A stretch of 64,000 bases of DNA from Lithobates sylvaticus (Eukaryota; Chordata; Amphibia; Anura; Ranidae): contig CM053028.1 in NCBI GenBank assembly GCA_028564925.1, forward strand, positions 627,387,380 to 627,451,379. The letters run 5' to 3'. The position numbers and the translations under genes were made by a program. Shown here in pieces: positions 55,690-64,000 of this stretch. Position 1 is the first letter of the stretch; every line of letters starts with the position of its first letter. The notes beneath the pieces were generated by a model. It searched no databases and was not told the DNA's origin. It worked only from the letters and a program-made list of their open reading frames with translations.

Positions 55690-56600
55690 TTGAAAGTAGG
55701 GGCCTGGCGTATATACTCTGCAGAAATTTGCCCTATTAGATGTTGGTGTAGCCACAAGACTGGTGGGCACAGGAATGGGCCCTGCTGTGAGTTAATAGAT
55801 CAAGATTTGTACTTGCATGCACCTGTTGAACCGGGCAGAAAAATTGGGCCTTTGGTGGTGGTGGTGGTGGACGACGGTGTTGCCACAAGACTGTAAGCTC
55901 TCACAGTTACTCTTGGTGGGCGCAGGAATGGGCCCTGCTGTGAGTTATTAGATCAAGATTTGTAATTGCATGCACCTGTTGAACAGGGCAGAAAAATTGG
56001 GCCTTTGGTGGTGGTGGTGGTGGTGGTGGTGGACGGTGTTGCCACAAGACTGTAAGCTCTCACAGTTACTCTTGGTGGGCGCAGGAATGGGCCCTGTTGT
56101 GAGCTATTAGATCAAGATTTGTAATTGCAAGCACCTGATGAACAGGGCAGAAAAATTGGGCCTTTGGCGGTGGTGGTGGACGGTGTTGCCACAAGACTGT
56201 AGGCCCTCATAGTTACTCTTGGTGGGCGCAGGAATGGGCCCTGCTGTGAACTATTAGATCAAGATTTGTAATTACACGCCCCTGTTAAACAGGGGCTGAA
56301 AAATTGTGCCTTAGGCACTGGTGCTGGTGCCACAACACTGCAACCCCTCACAGATACTGTACTTGGAGCACAGCAGTCACACGTGTTGCGAAGCATTTTT
56401 TAAAAAAAATTGTAATTACACGCCCCTGTTAAACAGGGGCTGAAAAATTGTGCCTTAGGCGCTGGTGCCACAACACTGCAACCCCTCACAGATACTGTAC
56501 TTGGAGCACAGCAGTCACACGTGTTGCGAAGCATTTTTAAAAAAAATTGTAAGTACACGCCCCTGTTATACAGGGGCTGAAAAATTGTGCCTTAGGCACT
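55690..56600. repeat. Two adjoining tandem arrays in the hAT 3' region
   Basis: Array 1 (about 55745-56285) has 3-4 copies of a ~155-bp unit with ggaatgggccctgctgtgag and a ggtggtggt run whose length differs between copies. Array 2 (about 56265-56600) has about 2.5 copies of a ~150-bp unit with acacgcccctgttaaacagg and tgccacaacactgcaacccc. Both lie just downstream of the transposase stop codon on the minus strand. Confidence 0.9.
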
Positions 56601-56713
56601 GGTGTGGTGGCATGGATCATTGAGGAGGAGGAGGAAGAGGATAGTCAGTGAACATAACAGGACAGTCACTCAGCATCAGCATAGGCAGTCTTGAAGGGAT
56701 GTGACATTATAAA

Positions 56714-59700
56714 TTATTCCGTTATATCCGCTTCAGGTGCCTGGTAGCTGGTGGTGATCCAAGACTGATTCATTTTGATGAAGGTCAGTCGATCAACCGA
56801 GTCGGTGGACAGGCGCACCCTATGATCGGTGACAAATCCTCAGCAGCACTGAATGTGCGTTCGGAAAGAACGCTGGAGGCAGGACAGGCCAGTAGCTCAA
56901 TTGCATACTGTGCAAGCTCTGGCCAGTGATCCATCCTCAGGACCCAGTAAGCCAGAGGATTTTCGGTGGGAAAGGTGTCCAAGTCTGACCTTGCCCCAAG
57001 GTATTCCTGCACCATGTATATCAGACGCTGGCGATGGTTGCTGGAACCGATCATACCTTGGGGCTGCGGACTAAAAAATTGTCTGAACGCATCGGTCAGA
57101 CGTCCACCTTCCCCACCGCTCCTTCTGCTACTGACCGAAGCCTCAGCAACTCGTCGCCCAGGACCAGGAGTTTGTAACCTCCCAGTTTCTGGGAACGCGT
57201 TGCACAGACCTTTCTGCAAGGCCTCCCTGAGATGTCTCATCCTCTGCTCCCTCTGCGACGGCAAGATAAGGTCCGCAACCTTTACCTTGTACCGTGGATC
57301 AAGGAGAGTGGCCAGCCAATAATGGTCCCTCTCCTTGATCCGAAGAACACGAGGATCCTTCCGCAGGCTTTGCAGGATCAGGGAGGCCATGCAGCGTAGG
57401 TTAGCTGAGGCATTCGGTCCGGAGTCTTCTGGGTCACTGAGGATGACATGATCGCCAGCCACCTCCTCCCAGCCACGTACAAGTCCACTGGTTTGTTGGG
57501 ACTGTACATCATCCCTAAAAGACCGCTGTTGCTGCTGATGCTGAGTGCCAGGCTCCACCTCCATGCTCACACAATCCTCCTCCTCCTCATCCTCCTCCTG
57601 TGTGATGGGTGGGACAGAAGGAACACTGTCTGGATAAAGGGGGCCTTGAGAGGCAAGGAAGTCCTCCTCTTCCTGCCTCTGTTCTGCCTCAAGTGCCCTG
57701 TCCATTATCCCACGCAGCGTATGCTCCAACAGGTGGACAAGAGGTACAGTGTCACTGATGCATGCACTGTCACTGCTCACCATCCTCGTGGCCTCCTCAA
57801 ATGGTGAGAGGACAGTGCATGCATCCCTGATCATGCTCCACTGACGTGGGGAAAAAAACCAAGCTCCCCTGACCCTGTCCTGGTGCCGTAGTCGCAAAGG
57901 TACTCATTGATGGCCCTCTGCTGCGTGTGCAGTCGCTGCAGCATGGCCAACGTTGAGTTCCACCTGGTGGGCATGTCACATATTAGGCGGTTCTTGGGCA
58001 GGTTCAGCTCCTTTTGCAGCTCAGTCAGCCGAGCACTGGCATTATAAGATCGGCGGAAATGCACACAGACTTTCCTGGCCTGCCTCAGGACATCCTGTAA
58101 GCCTGGGAACCTGCCCAAGAACCGCTGCACCACCAGGTTGAGGACGTGAGCCATACAGGGCACATGGGTGAGCTGCCCCTGTCGCAGGGCGGAGAGGAGG
58201 TTGGTGCCATTGTCAGAAACGACCATTCCTGGCTTAAGCTGGCGTGGCGTCAACCACCTCTCGGCCTGCCCTTGCAGAGCTGCCAGAACCTCTGGCCCAG
58301 TGTGGCTCCTGTCCCCCAAACACACCAGCGCAAGCACGGCATGGCATCTTTTTGCCTGCGTACTTGCGTAGCCCCTTGTACGCCTACGGAGCACCGCTGG
58401 TTCCCGAGGACAGAGCACTGGAGGAAGAAGAAGAAGAGGAGGGGGTGGAGGAGAGAGGTGTGTCACAACCAGTAGCAGTAGTAGCGTTTTGGAGGCGTGG
58501 TGGCGGAACAACCTCCAACACTACTGCACCTTGTCCTGCATCCTTCCCAGCTGCCAATAGAGTGACCCAATGGGCCGTGAAAGAAAGGTAACGTCCCTGT
58601 CCATGCCTGCTGGACCATGAGTCAGCGGTAATATGCACCTTAGCGCTGACCGCCCTGTCCAGCGAGGCATGGACATTGCCTTCCACATGCCGGTAGAGAG
58701 ACGGAATCGCCTTCCGTGAGAAAAAGTGGCGTTTGGGAACCTGCCACTTAGGAACCGCACATTGAACAAACTCACGGAAGGGGGCCGAGTCTACCAACTG
58801 AAAAGGCAGCAGTTGAAGTGCTAGCAATTTAGCCAAGCTAGCATTCAACCGCTGGGCATGTGGATGGCTGGGAGTGTACTTCTTTCGACGGTCCAGCAGC
58901 TGGGGCAGGGAAATTTGCCTGCTACAATCAGACGTCGGTGTACTGCAAGTACTTGGTTGTGACACACCTAATTCTACACCTTCAGTCCTCTCACAGCAGC
59001 TTTCAGAGAGGACTGAAGATGTAGTGGGGATGGAGATCCCAGCTGATGAGGAGCAAGGAGAGGTCCGCTTAGTTCTTTGGTGTGGGTCTTTTATGTGTGC
59101 CTGCCAACGAGCTGCATGGCAGGTCGACATATGTCTGGTCATGCTTGTGGTGCCCAAGCGGCTGATGTTTTGGCCACGCAAGATACGCTTGAGACAAATA
59201 TTGCAAATAGCAGTGGTGCGATCTGATGCACTCGTCTCAAAAAAGGCCCACACCAAAGAACTTTTCTGATAACGTGCAGAGGCAGCGCCCTGCACAGGCG
59301 GAGCTCTGCGGTGTTGTACAGTTGCTGTGCTGGCCTCTAGCTGGTCTCCAGGGGGCATCCTGCCTCGTTGGACATGTGACGCCGCATCCTCCTCCTCCTC
59401 GTCCTCCTCATCCTCTCTCCCTCCAGGCACCCACCTGGCGTCAGTGACCTCATCATCCCCTCCCTCTTCACCACTAGAGCAAACCTGGCAGTAAGCTGCA
59501 GCTGGTGGAACAGTACTGCCAGATTGCTGTCCTTCAGCATCCCCTCTCTCTGCGCGCACACTACTGACTTCCTCAAGCTGGGTATCATCATCCGAGCCTT
59601 CGAATCGTTGGGCATCCTCCTGGAGCATGTACCCAACACTGTGCTCAAAGAGTTCGGGGGACTCCTCAGGAGGACATGGTGGGTCTAGGGAAGGGGTGGC

Positions 59701-59994
59701 TGATGATGCCATTGAGTACACGTTGGCAGCTGCTCTGCCAGTACCCTGAGCCTGGGTGAGAGAGGATGAGGAGGATGAGGAGGGCTTGGTCATCCATTCT
59801 ACCAAGCCTTCAGCATGATGCGGCTCCACATGTCCAGCTGCCGAAAACAAAGACGCGCGTGTCCCATGGCTACGTGCTGATGACGATGCACGACCACGTC
59901 CACGACCACGGCCACGTCCACTAGAAACAGAGCCTGCCTGCCCTGTGTTCTTGCCTCTGCACGCTCTGCCTCCCCTTGGCGGTCTTCCAGCCAT
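56714..59994 (-). pseudogene. BED-finger hAT transposase, nearly full length, three frameshifts
   Basis: Reads from Met at 59994. Residues 1-240 are low-complexity (RGRGRG, poly-Ser, acidic). About 245-293 is a BED zinc finger (CNIC and HMSTCH). Then VHITADSWSSRHGQGRYLSF with the first catalytic Asp, VVSDNGTNLLSAL with the second, HVPCMAHVLNLVVQRFLGRF, DMPTRWNSTLAML, ATLLDPRYKVK, and the dimerisation motif IELLACPASSVLSERTFS. About 1090 codons in all. The frame shifts near 58390, in a T-run at about 57853-57859, and near 56835; the coding sequence then continues to a stop at 56714. With catalytic residues kept and so few breaks, it is a recently lost gene, or assembly errors exaggerate the damage. 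Confidence 0.92.
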
Positions 59995-60088
59995 TGTAGT
60001 CGGTAGTCCTGTGGGTGCTGCTGAGAAGAAAATATAGGAGCTCTGTGTGATGCCACTAACACACTAGAAGTCCTATGGGTGCTTCTGC
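59995..60088. repeat. Tandem repeat running into the assembly gap
   Basis: agtcctgtgggtgctgctg near 60007 and agtcctatgggtgcttctg near 60069 are two copies 62 bp apart, directly before the Ns. This is the 5' flank of the hAT transposase. Confidence 0.75.
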
Positions 60089-60549
60089 NNNNNNNNNNNN
60101 NNNNNNNNNNNNNNNNNNNNNNNNNNNNNNNNNNNNNNNNNNNNNNNNNNNNNNNNNNNNNNNNNNNNNNNNNNNNNNNNNNNNNNNNNNNNNNNNNNNN
60201 NNNNNNNNNNNNNNNNNNNNNNNNNNNNNNNNNNNNNNNNNNNNNNNNNNNNNNNNNNNNNNNNNNNNNNNNNNNNNNNNNNNNNNNNNNNNNNNNNNNN
60301 NNNNNNNNNNNNNNNNNNNNNNNNNNNNNNNNNNNNNNNNNNNNNNNNNNNNNNNNNNNNNNNNNNNNNNNNNNNNNNNNNNNNNNNNNNNNNNNNNNNN
60401 NNNNNNNNNNNNNNNNNNNNNNNNNNNNNNNNNNNNNNNNNNNNNNNNNNNNNNNNNNNNNNNNNNNNNNNNNNNNNNNNNNNNNNNNNNNNNNNNNNNN
60501 NNNNNNNNNNNNNNNNNNNNNNNNNNNNNNNNNNNNNNNNNNNNNNNNN
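60089..60549. other. Assembly gap (461 N)
   Basis: Unknown bases. Open frames crossing it are meaningless. It probably hides the 5' part of the hAT element. Confidence 1.
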
Positions 60550-60992
60550 CTCACTGTTTTTATCAATAAAAGCTATGTTTATTTAGAATACTACACAATC
60601 CGGACCCCCTCTCTTTTCTGATATCTCCCTTGCATCCACTGAGAGACAAAGACATCTCTAGATCCACAGTGGCCCAGTACTATGGTAGAAGGAAGAAGTG
60701 AATCTTAAAGATTTGTATACACATGCGGTTACCTCATTACCGCAAGGTAAGTGGCCATTGCTACCAGTGTGTGTTTTGCACGAAGAGGAGTTCTATTATT
60801 CCTAGGCATGTTTTGTCTGCACTTTGATGTTCTTTGCATAAAGAAGAAAGGACTTTATTGCCTTTTTGCACAAACTTATTTGCACTTTGCACTGAGAGAC
60901 TGCTGGTTTTGCACAGTTTATTTAGCATTTTGCACATTTATATCTGCACTTATTTTTTCTATAGAATAATTTTTGCAGTGTCTCAACATTAT
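60550..60992. repeat. AT-rich sequence with repeated ttttgcac words
   Basis: Many ttgcactttgcac-like words, continuing past the small family A insertion at 60996-61263 into 61268-61545. No coding support. Confidence 0.6.
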
Positions 60993-60995
60993 TAA

Positions 60996-61263
60996 CCGCT
61001 TCAGCCCCGGAAGATTTTACCCCCTTCCTGACCAGAGCACTTTTTGCGATTCGGCACTGCATCGCTTTAACTGACAATTGCGCGGTCATGCGATGTTGTA
61101 CCCAAACAAAATTGACATCCTTTTTTTCCCCACAAATAGAGATTGTTTTTGGTGGTATTTGATCACCTCTGCGGTTTTTATTTTTTGCGCCCCCTAGTGG
61201 CCACAGGGCAAAGCGACGTTTATTGTTTCGCCCAGCCGTGCCATTCTGCTGCAGTACAACTGG
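60996..61263 (+). mobile_element. Family A TTAA-type element, internally deleted (268 bp)
   Basis: Left end CCGCTTCAGCCCCGG after TTAA (60992-60995), right end CAGTACAACTGG before TTAA (61264-61267). The left part has gcgattcggcactgcatcgc and cacaaatagag as in full copies; the middle 700 bp are missing, with a junction near tttttgcgccccctag. A clear example of a non-autonomous deletion derivative. Confidence 0.85.
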
Positions 61264-61280
61264 TTAATTTTGCACTTTGC

Positions 61281-61545
61281 ACTTTGAAATCAGTCACTTT
61301 ACAACCCACCCTGGATATTGTTTACATTATTGATCTATTTCTGTTCATTTATTTATTTATTTTCATGTGCACTGCTACCTTAGCCTAGCAGTACATTTTT
61401 TTAGTTTTGACCGGATTACAGTGGAATTATTGTAGTGTTTCAACATTATTAATTTTGCATTTTTCACTTTGATATCAGTCACTTTACCACACACCGTGGT
61501 TATTTTATACATTGTTGATCTATTTCTGTCCATTTATGTGTACTG
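61281..61545. repeat. Tandem duplication of ~165 bp
   Basis: tgaaatcagtcactttacaa to tgatctatttctgttcattt at 61288-61345 is repeated as tgatatcagtcactttacca to tgatctatttctgtccattt near 61469-61540, followed each time by gtgcactgctacctt(a/t)agc. Confidence 0.8.
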
Positions 61546-61739
61546 CTACCTTTAGCAGTACATTTTCTCATTTTTTGATCTGATTAATTGGTTCTCCTTT
61601 AGCCCCAATTTGTCCAGCCCCAATTTGCTTTAATATTCTTACAGGTATGGTTTAACCCTTATTTGGTGCTTGCAGCTGTTTTTTTTTATATACCTTTCAC
61701 TTCCCACAGAGTAGCGCAGGAATATATATACACATAATG

Positions 61740-62290
61740 GCTGTGCATGACCGCCTGAAATGGCTACAGACTCTTCTGGCCAGTTTTAGCAGATCTTCCA
61801 ACCCTGGGTACCTGCTTAAGAAATTCTGCACCACCAAATTGAGGACATGTACCAGGCATGACACCCTGTCTAAGGGCAAACAGGAGGTTTGTACCATTAT
61901 CGCACACCACCATTCCTGGTTTCAGCTGGCATGGTGTGAACCACCTCTGGGCCTGCCCTTACAGAACTGCAAAAGTCTTTGCTCCGGTGTGGCTCCTGTC
62001 CCCTACACAAACTAGCTCCAGCACTGCATGCCACTTTTTAGCGAGACTCATTGAATAGCCCCTTGAACGCTAAGGGGGTAGTCGTAGTTCACAGGAAAAT
62101 TAAGCAGAGGAGGGCATGGAGGAGGAGGAGGAGGGGGTGTAGCTGAAAAATCTCACATCACTACCAGTAGCTGTATTGAGACAACAAGCTGCAACACTGA
62201 GCCTTTTCGGCATCCTTCAGAGTTGCAAGCAGAATTACCCAGTGTGCTGTGAACAAAATATAGAGTCCCTGACCATGCTTGCCGTTCCAT
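61740..62290 (-). pseudogene. hAT transposase fragment, left arm of an inverted pair
   Basis: The minus strand carries HGQG...LFTAHW, KDA, then after heavy decay VHVLNLVVQNFLSRYPGLED and RRVCSHFRRS, the middle of the same hAT family as 56714-59994. Several stops and shifts. It faces away from the copy beginning at 62313. Confidence 0.85.
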
Positions 62291-62312
62291 CTGGTGGATT
62301 CTGCCCCCTTAT

Positions 62313-63032
62313 GTGATTTTTCAGAATGTGCTGTACCACAATGGCAGGTTCCCAGTTGCTATTTCTTTTCACTTAAGTCCATCACGTGGAAGGCAATATT
62401 GTAGCATCATTGGGAAGGCAGTCAGTCACAAGGTCCATGTTACTGCTGACATGTGGCCAAGCAAGCATGGTCAGGGACAATATATTTTGTTCACTGCACA
62501 CTGGGTAACTCTGCTTGCAACTCTGAAGGATGCAGGACAGGGCTCAGTGCTGCAGCTTGTTTTTTCGCCATGTCTCCATACAGCTAGTGGTGATGATGCA
62601 AGATTTGTAAGCTCTACCCCATCCTCTTCCTTCTCCATGCCCATCTCTGCTGAATTGTCTTATGAACAACAAGTACCCACTAAGCGTTCAAGGGGATATT
62701 CAATGAGCCAGGCTAAAAGGTGCCATGCAGTGCTTCAGCTTGTCTGTGTAGAGAACATGAGCCACACTGGAGCAGAGATTCTTGCAGCTCTGCACGGAAG
62801 GGCCCAGAGGTGGTTCATGGCAGGTCAGCTGAAGCCAGGAATGGTGGTGTGTGAAAATGGCACAAACCTCCTGTGTGCTCTTAGACAGGGAAAGTTGACA
62901 CATGTGCCATGCCTGGTACATGTCTTCAAAACGTGCAATAATGCACTGCAATATACTGTGCTAAACGTGCACCAATGCACTAAAATCTACTGTGTTAAAC
63001 GTGCACTAATGCACTGCAATATACTGCTGTAA
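62313..63032 (+). pseudogene. hAT transposase fragment, right arm of the inverted pair
   Basis: An open stretch of 239 codons reads VHVTADMWPSKHGQGQYILF, FTAHWVTLLATLKDAGQG, QAKRCHAVLQLVC, and VVCENGTNLLCALRQGKLTH. The second catalytic Asp (DNG in intact relatives) is Glu here. It ends after LVHVFKTCNN where the sequence passes into gtgcactaatgcactgcaa repeats (62936-63080). It is the mirror of 61740-62290. Confidence 0.88.
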
Positions 63033-63085
63033 ACCTGCAATAACGCACTGCAATATACTGTGGTAAACGTGCAGTAACACAAAGA
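62936..63085. repeat. Tandem repeat aacgtgca(a/c)taatgcactgcaatatactgtg, about 5 copies
   Basis: Units of about 32-33 bp with the words gcactgcaatatactg and aaacgtgcaata. They extend the frame of the hAT fragment by chance. Confidence 0.85.
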
Positions 63086-63479
63086 AGTATACTGCAGGAA
63101 ACCTGCCCTGACAAAATGAAATGACATTAAAGTAAAAATTAACGGTTGCATTATACTCACACTGCACTATCACTAGATTCACACTAAACTGATATTTTTA
63201 CACACACAATAGAATCACAAAAGCCCACTATAGTACACTAACTCACTAGTAGCACTGAACACAGCCCTGTTCTATCTCTCTCCATGCCAATATCACAGTG
63301 CAAATGACTGCTATGGGAAGAATAATGTTATAGTGTGGGGTGGGATTAAGAGAAATGAGCCATGATTGGATAGCGTTATCACAACAGTGTCCAATCATAG
63401 CTCTGACAGTGCTTTGTGCTCTGATTGGTGAAAGCTTTCATTGCTTCAGCCAATCAGGGCTTCCAATGCACTGTACGGC

Positions 63480-63615
63480 AGCGCAGTACACGGCAGTCGT
63501 TCGGCCGGCCGAACAAATAGTGAAACGCCCCAATAACTCAGGTGTTTATCGAATAGATGAGTATCCAATGTTTGGTCCAAACTCATGCTTTGTCCGAACC
63601 GTTTGCCCAACACTA
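63480..63615. mobile_element. hAT terminal region
   Basis: ggccggccgaacaaatagtg through tgtccgaaccgtttgcccaacacta is the inverted form of this frog hAT group's terminus (TAGTGTTGGGCAAACGG on the minus strand). It lies beyond the inverted pair of transposase fragments and may be one end of that element. No matching 8-bp duplication was found at 54686-54693. Confidence 0.6.
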
Positions 63616-64000
63616 TTTATCAGCGAAAGGGGTCTCTAAGAACTCAAACAACCACTCTGAATGAGATTCCTCCTGCCATCTTCCCATCTAGAAAGATGAG
63701 CAAGTCATCAAATGGTTGCAGCACCTGCATAGCGCAGCACTGCCAACAGGATTCCTAATGAGACAAGAACTCTAAAATTCATCATCGTGGAAGGTGAGTT
63801 TGGACACTTTCGAGCACATTTCTCCCTTTGACTCCTACAGAAATGATCCATGAAAGTACGGTCCTACCTAGACAAGGCAAAGATTTCAACAACATCTTAA
63901 TCACTATTCCTTCAACAAATGGTGAACATGTTTGTCAACCTCCAATGTAAACTATTGTAGAAATCAAGAAGTAATAATTAAGGTGCCTGTTTGCCAACGT
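63616..64000. other. No recognisable feature
   Basis: Presumably SLC26A4 intron 13. No pendrin exon 13 residues (such as LGLDLGLLAGL) were found on the minus strand. Confidence 0.5.

Noticed and set aside
54694-63615. A single 8.9-kb autonomous hAT element from TAGGGATGAG to CCCAACACTA
   Set aside because: The 8-bp flanks (gcgaccac and tttatcag) do not match, a second inverted transposase pair lies inside, and a gap intervenes. Two or more elements are likelier.
1-64000. CRISPR arrays, defence islands or bacterial operons
   Set aside because: All regular repeats are tandem without unique spacers, and the gene content (spliced exons, LINE, SINE, hAT, Tc1) is vertebrate.

Overview
The window is animal nuclear DNA, most likely from a frog and probably a true frog (Ranidae). 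It contains the spliced 3' half of a vertebrate solute-carrier gene embedded in a very dense mixture of amphibian-type transposable elements. The ranid assignment rests on my recollection of repeat families (TTAA-flanked AT-rich elements, CR1 LINEs with a short repeated 3' tail, frog-type Penelope and DIRS elements) and could not be searched. No operons, bacterial genes or CRISPR arrays are present.

Host gene: eight exons on the minus strand between 53780 and 33373 encode the C-terminal third of pendrin (SLC26A4), that is the end of the membrane domain and the whole STAS domain down to the stop codon. Exon phases agree throughout. Six of the eight coding lengths equal those I remember for human SLC26A4. 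Positions 53781-64000 would be intron 13. Positions 1-33372 lie downstream of the gene. No other host gene was recognised.

Layout. 1-1043: a 39-bp minisatellite. 1123-17152: DNA-transposon territory (Tc1, hAT and Harbinger-like MITEs, and several families of TTAA-flanked elements, some directly abutting), plus an LTR with leader at 13728-14931. 18235-24960: a DIRS-like fossil split by a solo LTR (5-bp target duplication) and by a 4.5-kb Penelope-like insertion built as a giant inverted repeat (14-bp target duplication). 24978-33025: a solo LTR, an LTR-like piece, a CR1 LINE, MITEs and minisatellites. 33373-53780: the pendrin exons, whose introns hold a hAT MITE, a SINE, a hAT transposase pseudogene, a second Penelope-like element (43630-49300) interrupted by a 1.75-kb palindromic hAT element, and further LTRs. 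53781-64000: a BED-finger hAT transposase of about 3.3 kb with three apparent frameshifts, its tandem repeats, an assembly gap (60089-60549), and an inverted pair of hAT transposase fragments.

Most notable: (i) a hammerhead-ribozyme-like fold in the 3' region of the second Penelope-like element; (ii) two very large and one smaller inverted-repeat structures; (iii) two apparently independent insertions of one MITE family into opposite arms of the hAT palindrome, with an empty site visible beside it; (iv) insertions whose order can be read from intact target duplications; (v) a SINE whose 3' tail matches the CR1 LINE tail in the same window.
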